Shown in pieces: positions 30,826 to 42,194 of a stretch of 64,000 nt of DNA. How positions within the stretch are numbered: the first letter of the stretch is position 1; the number at the start of each line of letters is the position of its first letter. Made by a program: the position numbers and the translations under genes. The DNA comes from Lepidodermella squamata (taxonomy: Eukaryota > Gastrotricha), in NCBI GenBank assembly GCA_047495785.1, contig JBLDXI010000007.1:3596001-3660000 (forward strand), in the 5' to 3' direction. The notes below the pieces were generated by a model. It was not told the DNA's origin. It saw only the letters and a program-made list of their open reading frames with translations, and made no database searches.

Positions 30826-31790
30826 CTAAGCGCTTATACTCCAACTCGGCAGCCGTTTCGAGTGATTTCTTGTCAAACTGTTTTTAGCCCGATTACTCAC
30901 ATAATCAACATAATGGTCCAAGATCCACTCTTCTCTCGTGTTTTTATTGAAGGCGATAATGTCGACCCTTTTGAGGCCGTCATTTTCTGCGAGGCAGGAA
31001 ACTTCCTCGTAGACTTCGAGGGTCTTGTTCTTACGCAAGGAGTCTGCGATCATAGTTCGCACTCTATGATGGCGGGCGTTGCGAAGCGGAGCACCGCGAG
31101 GGCAGAAACCAGGGACATGTGAGGGGGATTCATACTCACAGTCGCAGTGGCGCCAGCGGGGTCCATTACGGCTCCTTCCAGGCAGTGCACGAACCGCACA
31201 GGTGTCCGTCGTCATTTTAATCGCCGTAGTCCATTCGTTGACTGAGAGACCGGACTTGTTATTGCTCCACTTATTGCAGGCTGGCATTTCTCGGTACAGG
31301 TGGGCACCCCTGATTTACCGCAGAATTCCTATCATGACTTTCAGCCCATTCGTTGAACGATCTTTCTCGCAAGACCGCGCGCATGCAGTTGTTGTCCCAC
31401 TTGCTTCTTTTCGAAGTCGACCGTCGACCGATTGCTCGTCGATGGCGAGTGAGGCTGGGCTGCTCTTCATTTCTGCCTCGAAATCTTTGGAGACACTGAG
31501 GTGAGGGTGGTTGAGCCTGGCAAGTTTCATTGAGATGCAGAAATGTTGCATACAACATTCCCAACTTGCCTTCATTAGCCCAAGACCACGCCAGCCATCG
31601 GTGAACAGCTGGGTGTGTCTCTCGGCAGCTCCGGTGTTTGCTTGACAGCGTTGCGCACGAGGCCGTCGACATCGTTCAAGAACGAGACTGGTAGCTTGTT
31701 GAGCGGAGCATTCTGGAGCGGAAAGACCAGAGTTGGCCAGACATAGTGATTGATGATGTTAAGTTTCTGGTCCGGCCGTAGGAGCGGCGA
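30826..31790 (-). mobile_element. 3' part of a non-LTR retrotransposon (C-terminal domain)
   Basis: The minus strand near 31790-31560 reads FPLQNAPLNKLPVSFLNDVD, VRNAVKQ and LPRDTP, the thumb/linker region of R2-like or related polymerases. After shifted frames, 31287-30830 gives a Cys/His segment (CDC, SHVPGFCP), LRNARHHRVRTMIADSL and LKRVDIIAFN, like the C-terminal zinc knuckle and restriction-type endonuclease. Several frameshifts are present. It lies between the hAT relic and the dioxygenase-2 3' flank. Confidence 0.65.
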
Positions 31791-32565
31791 TTCGGCAAGC
31801 TGGCATAGGTTTGCTCATTTTTTACGTAAATTTTACATAAATATAAAATAATTTATTAGTCGATCGCACGCCAGGAATGTTTCATCCCGGAGTCATTAGC
31901 AACGATCAATGGACCAATCAGCGTGTGCGCAAAGGTCCAACTTACCAGTGGTTCCACAATGTTACTTATTATAGCAACAAAACTACTCACTCACCCGGTG
32001 CAAAATTATTGTCTGCTTAAAGTTGTAGAAATAAAAAATACTTGTGAACACATTGATTTATTGCGAAAACAGTGCAGAAAACAGTTCAGAACAATGCAGT
32101 TTTTATAATGATAAAAATATTAGCATGTAGAGGGTTTCAATTTCTGGTAAAAATTCGACCACTTTCTAGCCGTTTTATCGGACGAAAGAGTGACGAATGA
32201 GTTGTTTTCCCAAATGTCACACATTGTGTCGCATTGAGAAAAGCAGATGATTATTTCTGAAGGATAATTTCCGACATCTCGTGACCTCACTGATTTACAT
32301 CAATCAATCTCGTTTCTGCCCTCAACACCGTTAAGGACGCCTTAAGGATGCCGTTAAGGATTCCTTGATTCCATCGAAGCAAAAAATAACCAACCATGTG
32401 GGAATACGTCATAACATTGATTAATTGCAAAAAGAGGGGAGAAAACTATCTTGAATAAACTGTTTGAAACCTTTCCATTTCGAATATATCAAATTCTGAG
32501 AGGAAAACGGATGCCAAACAGGTGACGAATTGGCGCCGGATGATGTACTAAAGAAATGAAAAGTC
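31791..32565. other. Cassette-2 downstream flank
   Basis: 31965-32110 repeats the convergent 3' region of the other cassettes (CTACTCACTCACCCGGTGCA, then TTTATTGCGAAAACAGTGCA, the AATAAA of the minus-strand gene at 32057-32062). Beyond it, 32110-32565 is unique AT-rich sequence that lengthens the 3' side compared with copies 1 and 4. No gene is seen. Confidence 0.55.
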
Positions 32566-33654
32566 TTAAATGGCAAGGAGTGACTTTTGCAGGGGCGTCA
32601 TGTCGTCGTATTCCTTGTAGGGTACGAGCCTTTCATCAAAGACTCCTCGCGGCACATCATAGGCTATGCCACTGCTGAAGATCGTCACCGGATACGGATA
32701 GTGGCTTGTAGTTCGATGACCGCGATAAGCTTTTCGCCGCAGCTTCACGTCAGCTTCATTCAAGCCACGAAAGGAAAAGCCCTCATGCTTCTTGGCAACT
32801 TTCGGGAACATGCAGACGTAGTAGACCAGACGATTCCTTGGCTCGTCGCGGGGCAACCTCGGGCCGGTTCCGAAGTGGAAAGTTCGCCCATCCCATAAAA
32901 CGAATCCTCCCTTCAGCGGGCAGACATAGCGCCATTTACATCCCTTCTCCTTCATCAAGAAGTCCAACTCCTCTCTAGAAGCAAGGTGCCAATCGTCGGC
33001 AATCTCAGGATCGTTAATTTCATATCTAGAGAAGAATCGCTTTCTGATCTCTTCATGGTAGACATGCGAACCCTCAAGTACGGACAAACAGCCGTCATTC
33101 GGCCCGCATTCTTCGAGGTTGTACAAGCCCTGAACGCAACGAGGCTCGTGATGCAAGATTCGCTGGTCTGTGTGAAATCCTTCCCGTTGCCTGCCATCGT
33201 AATGACCTTGTATGGGGCTGAAATTCTCCGGCGCTATATTAAAGGAAATGCCATCCATGGACGTGGCTAATTCCATCACGTCAACTCCCCACAAATGGGC
33301 GAAAATCGGAGCAGCTGCTTCTCTAGCAGCCCAGACGCTAGGCAAATGGGAGAAACTTGGGTAGTGCAGCAACATGTGGTTATACGGAGCAAGACGGCGC
33401 AAATAGTTGATGTAAGTTGCCGGGTCATTTCGGTTAATTTTGAAGCGATCATCATCCACAATTACGCGCTCCAATGCGTCCCAAACCTCGGCTTGAGCTG
33501 CTTGGCAGAACGTTTCCGGGAGTCGATAGCCATCGACTATTGCGAAACCCTGCTTGGCTAGAGTTTCATGGATCTTGTCCAGGGGTGTCAATTCAAAATA
33601 AGGCGTGCCTCTGGCGGCTTTATCCATGGGCATTCTTGACTCCTTTTGACCCAT
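32566..33654 (-). CDS. PhyH-family Fe(II)/2-oxoglutarate dioxygenase, copy 2
   Basis: Same family and motifs as copy 1 (FHTDQR, RTFHFGTGP, PRNRLV), intact over its length. The start is ambiguous. The frame is open to an ATG at 33741, but homology to the other copies begins at GTCAAGAATGCCC. The ATG at 33654 (MGQKESRMPMD, 362 residues) is placed like the start of copy 3, and MPMD at 33633 is possible. Upstream of this point the sequence no longer resembles the other cassettes, so this copy has acquired a different promoter region and may be expressed differently. The C-terminal part differs from copy 1 (SSGIAYDVPRGVFDERLVPYK). Confidence 0.8.
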   Translation of the reverse strand: MGQKESRMPMDKAARGTPYFELTPLDKIHETLAKQGFAIVDGYRLPETFCQAAQAEVWDALERVIVDDDRFKINRNDPATYINYLRRLAPYNHMLLHYPSFSHLPSVWAAREAAAPIFAHLWGVDVMELATSMDGISFNIAPENFSPIQGHYDGRQREGFHTDQRILHHEPRCVQGLYNLEECGPNDGCLSVLEGSHVYHEEIRKRFFSRYEINDPEIADDWHLASREELDFLMKEKGCKWRYVCPLKGGFVLWDGRTFHFGTGPRLPRDEPRNRLVYYVCMFPKVAKKHEGFSFRGLNEADVKLRRKAYRGHRTTSHYPYPVTIFSSGIAYDVPRGVFDERLVPYKEYDDMTPLQKSLLAI

Positions 33655-33741
33655 CAGCACACGGGTGTGTGACAACGGGTGTTTAGAAAATTCTAAAAAA
33701 ATCAAGTGTAACTGATAAGGCTGAGCGTTTTTGTTCAACAT

Positions 33742-34002
33742 GGAGGAGGGTAGTTAATATTGATTTTCTCATATTTCTTGCAGTCACCTAATTTGTGAAA
33801 TTTATTGGCCAAATAAAAACTAAATCCAAAAAGCGATTTTCATCACACCATTTCTCAGTATTTTTTTCCTAAATATAATTTGTTTCGCTATTCATAGCTA
33901 TGGCGAATATTAAGGTGAATGATGTGGCTACCAAATCTTACAAAAGTGTCAAGATTACGAGGCTAGATGGCGGCGTGATAACACATGAAAGACTCCACAC
34001 AG
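33742..34002. other. Upstream region of dioxygenase copy 2
   Basis: AT-rich, unlike the flanks of copies 1, 3 and 4, leading into a short-motif array. No gene is supported; a small open frame (33900-34145) overlaps the array and looks accidental. Confidence 0.4.
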
Positions 34003-34130
34003 GCGGAAAAGGCTCCATCGGAAAAGTCACTGAGCGGAAAATGATGCTGGCGGAAATGCTCTTGGCGGATATGACTGTCAGCGGAAACTTTTTTGGCGGA
34101 AAAATTTTAACGGAAATGCAAAAGCGGAAA
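34003..34130. repeat. Array of nine GCGGAAA-type motifs at ~15-bp spacing
   Basis: GCGGAAA or a one-base variant starts at 34003, 34018, 34034, 34050, 34065, 34081, 34096, 34110 and 34124, giving gaps of 14-16 bp, while the bases between motifs vary. It is either a decayed 15-bp tandem repeat with one conserved core or a cluster of binding sites. Confidence 0.7.
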
Positions 34131-34214
34131 GTAGAGAACACGTAATGATACCAGATAATTTTCTAAAATTCGCCAAATAGGGCTACATTGTTTTTGAGCA
34201 AAATTGCCATTCTT

Positions 34215-34538
34215 CTGCTGCATTCTTTGAAAAATTTGAAAAATTAGTTTATCCACGCTGAGAAATGTCTCTATCCAATGATATAAAATTTGTTTGCTAA
34301 ATAATTCATTTCGATTTTCCGATTTTTTTTTGGCTGTGCATATTGGACTTTGTATTCTCTCAAAGCGTTTCTTTGTTCATTTTCGAACTATTTTCGGAAA
34401 TGTTGATTTTTTCGAGCTAAGAAAAAATCGGAAAATCGAAATAAATTATTTATCAAACAAATTTTATATCGTCTATTGTTAGATAGAGAAATTTCTCAAC
34501 GTGGATAAACTAATTTTTAAAATTTTTCAAAATTTTTT
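34215..34538. mobile_element. Inverted-repeat MITE-like element (~320 bp)
   Basis: Arms of about 110 bp (34217-34332 and 34420-34535) are near-perfect complements: AATTAGTTTATCCACG and CGTGGATAAACTAATT outside, TCGATTTTCCGATTTTTT and AAAAAATCGGAAAATCGA inside. No coding potential is seen. Confidence 0.75.
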
Positions 34539-37500
34539 TGAAAGAAAATCATCCTTCAGGCAAATATATACCCATTTATCCTTCATGTCTTCCATAAACT
34601 ATATTATATATAATATATAATTTCGTCGTTTATTGTGCATCTAAAATATGTCATATATAATGTAGATTTTTATGTGATGTCAACTTTACATAGACCCAGC
34701 CCATGCAATGTCGACTTTACACGTTTAATGTTGATATTGGATATTTAGAGATAACTTTAAATGGCATTTAAATCAGTGAGAGAAGTAGCGGGGAGACTGG
34801 GAGTACGGTACTCCCAGTTCGACCGGCTTCGCTCGCGCCTACATCCCTCTTTCTGATCCTGTTTAGCTTCCTCAGTTGTTACCAAGTTTTAAGTTGGGCT
34901 GGCCGAGATTTTAATGTTTCTCTTAAGCCTGCGTCTAATAAAAACACTACAAATTGTTAGAATGAGGCTGTGCAGAAGCACGCGAGAATAGTGAGTCATT
35001 ATTAGCTATTGAGCTCCTCCAGGTCGAAAATTCACAAATATATCGCCAACTTAAGCCCGCTTCGCTCGCAGGTGACTCAAAGAGCTGTAGATTCAGCTCA
35101 GCTGTCATTTCTCCACGGTTACGAACTAAAAAATACGCGAATTCTCTCAAAAAAGCGCGTTAACGCGCGATTTATAGGCAGCCAACACTCTGTGAGCGAG
35201 CGCGAGCGGTAGATTTCTGACTATATGCTTGGTGAATGGCCGAGGTATCCCTACTTCGAACACTGATTTGAATGAAAACAGCTATGTAATGTGAGCCAGA
35301 TGGTGTTTTTGAGTGATTACGCTTAACATATGTTAAATATATCATATTACAGTATTATACTCTAAATCGTTGTTTGGGTGTTGTTTGCTTCATAATGACG
35401 AGAAACCACGTGTCGTGTGTCGGCAGATAGGTAGGTGACATTTGGATGTGCGTGACTGAAGTGCAATATCTGGAACAAATATTTCATGGCGAACAAAATC
35501 GAAAAATTTGTTTGGGCGCTAACTCGTAGTTGGTTTCCAAACAAGAATCACCCCAGTTATAAACAATATAACTTCTTTAGACTGATCAATTGCTTCAGAT
35601 GACGAAATTAATCAGTCGGAGCTAAGATCATTATCTTGAACCTGGAAGGTTCAGCAAATGTTTCAGCTGCCAACTATTTGTCGGTTTTTGGCGCTTGAAC
35701 TTCGGGACAGCTTTCTTATATCTCTATCAACCCACTGAGTTAGGAATTTAATCAGTGAGCAACCTTTTTAGGCTACAGGAGAAAGTATTCGGAGTTTCTA
35801 TATATTGTCAATTATTGTCCTCAGCGATATCTTATATCTCCATCTTGGGCATATTGCCTCATGGGTTATCCCAGTTGCCTTATGGGAGGATCGCTTAAAA
35901 CGGTACGACATATAGTACACACCTCTAAGAAATGCAATTTTGGGAGAAAGAAATATGAAGCAATAAAGTAATAAAAAATAAAAAATGCTAATTACCTTCG
36001 ATAGCTGGGAGAATTCTGCTATTGCTATCGGATTCCCCGTACAAAGTTTACCCCTCAAAGATTTCTAAGGGGGATTTTGTCACCGAAGGAAGCGGTTTTC
36101 TTGATTTGGATCAACAATTAAAATTTTGAAATTAAGATGGGACAGATTAATTTAGCAGGAAGTAAAAGTAGGTCTTGATAGCTTTCTTATTATAACGAAT
36201 ATCCATGAGAAAATTGAAGGACTGGGGTGAAATTTTACGCTGATCACAATGGTAACATTCGTTTCCTCGCAAATAATTGCATTAATCATCGATTATGGAT
36301 TATGGATAGTGGTTTTAAATAATCGATTGATTTTTATTTTTATTTTTATTATTTTTTTTAATAATGAATTACAGTTTTCAGGGGATTGAAAGTGTTTAGC
36401 AATCAAACCGAATAGGAAAATAAAAAGAGTAGGAATAATGTGCAAAAAGTGCATCGTAGAATCCTAAAACCAGTTAAGTATCGCCGTGAAACCCGTAAAA
36501 TCGATAGAAAAAGGCAAATAATCGAAAAAAATTGTCGATTATCCAGTCCGACTCGATTCGATTCCGTAATAGCTTCATATACCCGTTATTACCGCCCGTC
36601 CCGTTTACAACCCCCCTTTTTAAGCCCTTTGAAAAATTAAAGCCTCATACTCTACCTACCCGGGACCTAAATTCAAATTCAAACTTTGAAAATCGCATTC
36701 TAAAATAATAGCGCCTATCGTTTTGTAATTCCATTTCTGAGGCGTTTGATGGGCTTGTTTGATAGAAAATGGCGAAACATAGCCGAGTGAGAGAAGTTCA
36801 GCAACGAAAATTGCCAAAGTAGCTGTCGATTTCCTAGCATTCATGATTTGAAGAAAACTAACATTTTAAAATTTCAATAATTTGCATGGCTGAAAAAATG
36901 GCTGAAAACTCGCAATCGAACGACGACGTTCTCGATTTTGGTGAAAAGCTGTTGACTTTACAAGCTGTAGTTCAAAAATTATCAATTTATTCTTATTTTT
37001 ACTCAATTTTAACACTTGAAAACTTGCTTTGAAACAATAAAGCCGCATGCTCGCAATTGTAACACGTCCCGTTTACAACCCCCGTTTTTCGAGGCTTTGA
37101 AATTACAATGCCCCCTGAAGCTAATACGGAATATACGGTAATCGCGATTCTCCCCAAGGCAATTCGATTAATATTCGATTCGATTTAATGACGATTAATC
37201 ATGATTATCAAAAAATCGCAGCGCATCACTATCTAGTGATAGACCGAATAGCCCCCCGTTGACAAAAGTATGCATCTGATCGGGGAGTTTTAAATTTGTC
37301 AAGGTTCCTAAGCGTCAGTAGATTTAGAAGATATTGGCCGTGAGCCTCGCGATGATCTATTCCGTTCCAATGCAACACAGAGGCTTTCTTGAGTTAAACT
37401 TACACCTAAAAGGTGAGCCGACAGCTTCAGAACCGTTTACTCTTCGACCTCTACTTTTCACGGAATAAGTGTCATCTGTCCATGCAAAATGTTATCAACT

Positions 37501-37856
37501 TTGACTCGATAGTTTTTGAGTTAGCCTCAATATACTAATTGATCAAACTTTTCACCGAATAGCCCCGTATCCTGCGATAGCCCCGAATGACGGTATTTAA
37601 ATCCTGAAATTTCAAAATTGTAAAATTTAACCAAGTTTAACGACTTACCGACTGAACTAGTTTGTTGAATCTTATTTCGGTGACTGCTCGGGCTAGCTTG
37701 AGCTGTTCCATAGCTCAACAGTGGTTTTTACCGAAAGAAAATGCTAACATACCAGGTACCACGGCGTCTACCCTCGACACCTAAACCCACCAGAGATGCG
37801 TCCCTGGTACTACCCTCGTCGTCCCTGGCGTCCCTGGCGCTACTTTCCTCGCTGCG
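34539..37856. other. Long gene-free AT-rich stretch
   Basis: No gene is supported. Small repeats: an AT-rich block at 34559-34625 resembling 41285-41350; a poly-T/TTTTTATT run near 36330-36360; and a repeated phrase CCCGTTTACAACCCCC near 36598 and 37067. Short GC-rich patches at 34780-34850 and 35150-35210 contain CTTCGCTCGC-type words. Confidence 0.45.
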
Positions 37857-38036
37857 CTGTAACGCCGAAGGTTTAAGTTGTGGAACAGCCAACGCGGAGA
37901 TTGTGAGTCGGTCGCCTGCCTAACCCGGCGATGTTGCTGTAAAATTTGATGAAAGTTTGGTCGGGGACTAGGTGTATTGTTGCTTATTACGGCAACGAAC
38001 TCACCCGGTGCACAATTATCTCTGTTTGAAGTTATG
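37857..38036 (+). pseudogene. Secreted-protein copy 3, 3' relic
   Basis: Only the last about 30 codons and the 3' flank of the secreted-protein gene remain (from TGTAACGCCGAAGG to GGCGATGTTGCTGTAA), with an early in-frame stop (GTTTAAGTT). It is followed by the shared CACCCGGTGCACAATTATC flank, which is cut at 38036 by an inserted element. Confidence 0.8.
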
Positions 38037-39744
38037 GTAGTGCCACCTTTCCTCAACCGCCTTTCCTCATCATGCTATTTCCTCAACGTATTGTTTACAC
38101 AACATCTGCGCCACTCAACCGCGTTCGCAGTGAGGCTCGGCAGTGGGCGCGCGACGTGTGCGCGACGCGTGTCCAGAGCTTGTAAAACAGGTGACATTTA
38201 CTAACACGTCCGTAACCAAATCACCTTACTTAAGAGTCATTCAGCTACTTAGAACTATTTACGGTTGTTGAGATTGTTGAGAGCTAAAATTTCGCAGCAA
38301 AACGCCCAAGTCTAAATTATCAACCTGAAATGAGCCCGCGCGCTGATGTCAATACTTATCGATTATCATGACGGCTTTTTTGATATACTTACATCAAATA
38401 TAGCATTCGTTTCAAAAATATAGATCGAGTACTCATGCTCATGCAATATTTTTTGATACAGCACTCGTAAATCGTTTATATCTGAACTTGCCGTACTCGA
38501 TTTACTCATCTCCACTCGTCTGCGACTCGTTCCGATTCGTAAATCTCGGCCGGCTCCGTTCAGATATAGACTCTTTACTCGTGCTATATCATACAAATAT
38601 AGAATTGCATTAAAAAATATACCGTCAACTGGGGTGACTTTACCCAGTGGGGTCACTTTGACGTACCAAAATGGGGCGACTTTGGCGTACCTAAAGTCGA
38701 AGATGGTAAGGTAAATACCCCACGAGTGGGGTACCGTTGGATAGCCTGGAAAAATGCTGTCTGAAAATGGCATACGATTTCCATTTTGATCGCAGACGTC
38801 TTCAAATTGGACAGTCACCAAATTTTTAATAAAAATATAAATTTTTCGAAGATTTCCCAGAACTTCACCTGCTATTCTACTCTGTTATATTCGCCGTACT
38901 CGATTTACTCATCGACTCCACTCGTCTTCGACTCGCTCCGATTCGTAAATCTCGGCCGGCTCCGTTCAGATATAGACTGATTACCCGGGCTTTCATATAT
39001 ACAAATATCAGACAAATATTAAATTCAAATAATTTATGTTTAATTTTACCCGTGTAAATTTTTCGAAACGTTTTAAGCGGGCGGCGCCTATTGCGAATTT
39101 TTGCGCCTTGATAACTTTTTAACGGTGAGGAATTTAAAGAATTATTTTGATACCGTACAGCCTCAAATAAATTTCAGGGTAATAGGGGTGTTTCGAGGGA
39201 TATTTAGGACGTGAGCTCGTAAACTTTGGTCGTTGGGTAGAGCACTCGAAAGTTATATATTTCATGGTTTTTATTTAAGGCAGTGCGGTATTCGGCTTCA
39301 GCGAGGGAATACTTTTTTGTGCGGGTGTGATTGTGCGTTGGTTGTGTTGACGCGCGCGCCCAGCCTCTTGCTTTCATTCGACTTATTCGAGTTGCAGAGC
39401 GTCGAGCGAGTGCCTGCGGCAAAATTTTAGGGAAGAAGATAGAGAGACCAACAAGGCTTTGGCAAGGCTAAGGAACACTAGTTAGCCACATTTTTCGCGG
39501 AATTGACACTCGACTTCAGGTCCTTATACGCGTTAAGCGCACTCAACGTCCTATCGAATTCATTGACTCGCGTTGGTCCAAATTCAAGCAAATATCCAAA
39601 TTTGCATTGACGATAGACGCTAATCCTACTTAATCCCACTTAATCCCACTAAGATGTTGAGCTAAGTACAGGTTGAGTAAATGCGTTTTGTGCAGTAAAT
39701 ATATGGTTGAGGAAAGGCGGTTGAGAAAAGGATGGCAAACAGAA
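38037..39744. mobile_element. ~1.7-kb inverted-repeat element inserted in cassette 3
   Basis: Near both ends lies CCTTT(C/T)CTCAACCGCCTTTC (from about 38046, and inverted near 39710-39733). The insertion splits the cassette 3' region between GAAGTTAT and the AATAAA block found together in copies 1 and 4. A possible imperfect target duplication is AAGTTAT/AAGTTTT. Inside, a 95-bp direct repeat (38487-38585 and 38893-38990, containing TCTCGGCCGGCTCCGTTCAG) occurs twice. No transposase is recognised, so class assignment is open. Confidence 0.6.
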
Positions 39745-39939
39745 GTTTTAAATAAAGGATACGTCAAAACATTGCTTTATTGCGAAAACAGGGCAGAACA
39801 CTATCTTGAATAAAATGTTTGAAAACTTGACATTTCAAATATATCAAAATTTGTTCCGCACTAGTGCAGCATGGTGCGAAACGGATGCCAAACAGGTGAC
39901 GAATTGGCGCCGGATGATGTACTAAAGAATTGGAAAGTC

Positions 39940-41022
39940 TTAAATGGCAAGGAGTGACTTTTGTAGGGGGGTCATGTTTTCGTATTCCTTGTAGGGTACG
40001 AGCCTTTCATCAATCCCTCTTCGCGGAACATCAAAGGCTACGCTACTGCAGAATATCGTCACCGGATACGGGTAGTGACTTGTCGTTCGATGACCGCGAT
40101 AAGCCTTTCGTCGCTCTTTTATGTCGGCCTCATTCAAGCCACGACAGGAATAGCCCTCGTGCTTCTTGGCCACTTTCGGGAACATGCAGACGTAGTAGAC
40201 CAATCGATTCCTTGGCTGGTCACGAGGCAACCTCGGGCCGGTTCCGAAGTGGAAAGTTCGACTGTCCCATAGAACGAATACTCCCTTCGGCGGGCAGACA
40301 TAGCGCCATTTGCATCCCTTCTCCTTCATCAAGAAGTCCAACTCCTCTCTAGAAGCAAGGTGCCAATCGTCGGCAATCTCAGGATCGTTAATTTCATATC
40401 TAGAGATGAATCGCTTTCTGATCTCTTCATGGTAGACATGCGAACCCTCAAGTACGGACAAACAGCCGTCATTCGGCCCGCATTCTTCGAGGTTGTACAA
40501 GCCCTGAACGCAACGAGGCTCGTGATGCAAGATTCGCTGGTCTGTGTGAAATCCTTCCCGTTGCCTGCCATCGTAATGACCTTGTATGGGGCTGAAATTC
40601 TCCGGCGCTATATTAAAGGAAATGCCATCCATGGACGTGACTAATTCCATCACGTCAACTCCCCACAAATGGGCGAAAATCGGGGCAGCTGCTTCTCTAG
40701 CAGCCCAGACGCTAGGCAAATGGGAGAAACTCGGGTAGTGCAGCAGCATGTGGTTATACGGAGCAAGACGGCGCAAATAGTTTATGTAAGTTGCCGGGTC
40801 ATTTCGGTTAATTTTGTCGCGATCATTATCCACAATTACGCGCTCCAATGCGTCCCAAACATCGGCTTGAGCTGCTTGGCAGAACGTTTCCGGGAGTCGA
40901 TAGCCATCGACTATTGCGAAACCCTGCTTGGCTAGAGTTTCATGGATCTTGTCCAGGGGTGTCAATTCGAAATAAGGCGTGCCTCTGGCGGTTTCATCCA
41001 TAGGCATTCTTGACCTCAGCAT
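39940..41022 (-). CDS. PhyH-family Fe(II)/2-oxoglutarate dioxygenase, copy 3
   Basis: A 360-residue intact frame starting MLRSRMPMDETARG. The iron ligands (FHTDQR, RTFHFGTGP) and the Arg of PRNRLV are all kept. Differences from its sisters are scattered, for example KGVFVLW for KGGFVLW and MELVTS for MELATS. The middle matches copy 2 closely (RYEINDPEIADDWHLAS) while the C-terminus matches copy 4 (CSSVAFDVPRRGIDER), a mosaic that suggests gene conversion. Its minus-strand AATAAA is at 39776-39781, beyond the inserted element's end. Confidence 0.85.
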   Translation of the reverse strand: MLRSRMPMDETARGTPYFELTPLDKIHETLAKQGFAIVDGYRLPETFCQAAQADVWDALERVIVDNDRDKINRNDPATYINYLRRLAPYNHMLLHYPSFSHLPSVWAAREAAAPIFAHLWGVDVMELVTSMDGISFNIAPENFSPIQGHYDGRQREGFHTDQRILHHEPRCVQGLYNLEECGPNDGCLSVLEGSHVYHEEIRKRFISRYEINDPEIADDWHLASREELDFLMKEKGCKWRYVCPPKGVFVLWDSRTFHFGTGPRLPRDQPRNRLVYYVCMFPKVAKKHEGYSCRGLNEADIKERRKAYRGHRTTSHYPYPVTIFCSSVAFDVPRRGIDERLVPYKEYENMTPLQKSLLAI

Positions 41023-41785
41023 GGTTTGTAATAAGTAAACTACCGAATAATTTATCTTATCTAGTTTCCGCCTATCAAGTCCAATGCGAAAAGTTATGAA
41101 TGGCTAGAGAGGCTTGTAGAATGAGTAGTAAAACGTATTTTTCACGAAAAATCGATATTCAAGGCTTTTTTATTGATCGAATGATAATAATGTCACAGAG
41201 CAAGACAAGAACAGACAAATTTAGCACTACGTGATGGATGGATGAGTTGACCGGATTTCAAAGAAATATAAAAGGTCCGAAATATCATCCATATAAACCC
41301 ATATACCCTTCATGTCTTCAATTAACCATATAGAACATAATATATAATTTTAAAGATCAATAATATACAGAATAACAAGTATATAATATAAAATAAAATA
41401 TAAAATAATGATATCATGACCTTTCGGATGGACTTTTTAGGTGAAAAGACGGAGAAAGCTTATTACATCCAGTTTCCGCTTACTTCTTTTCTTGGGTTTT
41501 ATGCGTTCATTTTTTGTGTTCAACCACCGCACTACTTCCTATGATTCATGACTAGGCAAAGAAGGAGCCACGTTGAAAAAGCATGGAGAATCGGCATACA
41601 GCATACATATGTTGCTACGGCAGCCAAGGTTTAGCTTTAGGTTTTCATGCAGATGCCCAGCGTAAAAACGCAAGCCGTGTGTTACGTATAGCGATGATTT
41701 TGCGCTAAAGGCGACCAGCGAGAAAAAAATTCCTATACAGAGTACTGCGCACAATGAGAAGTACTACGCGCGCATAATATTAAAA
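41023..41785. other. Upstream flank of dioxygenase copy 3
   Basis: 41023-41280 is the conserved cassette upstream region (GATAATAATGTCAC near 41180). The rest is AT-rich with similarity to 26230-26480 (upstream of copy 1), including CCGCTTACTTCTTT. No gene is seen. Confidence 0.5.
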
Positions 41786-41977
41786 GATATCGTTAGCGAC
41801 GTTGAATAACTCGGATTTAGGCTTGTTTACATCCGTTTCAAAGTCACGGGTGACAAGTAATAAGCGGTTTTTTAAAATGTGAATGAAGAGGCAAAAACAA
41901 AAGACTTTTTACTTGTCACCTATGGAAGTAAACAAGCCTAAATCCGAGTTATTCAACGTCGCTAACGATATACTTAT
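41786..41977. mobile_element. MITE with ~44-bp perfect inverted ends
   Basis: The ends ATATCGTTAGCGACGTTGAA (41786 on) continue through CTCGGATTTAGGCTTGTTTAC and recur as the exact complement at 41932-41975. The length of about 190 bp and lack of coding fit a miniature DNA transposon. The word ATCGTTAGCGACGT also occurs at 50741, next to another element's end. Confidence 0.8.
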
Positions 41978-42194
41978 AGCCCGCAGCCCGCATTCTGGGC
42001 GAAAACAATGAATGTACTGGACAAATGACCAACAAATATAATGCGCTTTTGTGGATGTTACCATGAAATCTTCTGCTTACCTGGTAGAGAACTGAAAAAG
42101 TATTAGCAAATCGATAGAAAAGCATGTGTAACCGTGGGTTTTTCACCGCTGCGCGACCCGAAAGCGGTCTGAAAGCGCAAAAACCTTGGAAATA

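Noticed and set aside
33900-34145. 81-codon plus-strand open frame
   Set aside because: It is formed by the phased GCGGAAA array; composition is repetitive and no start context or family is seen.
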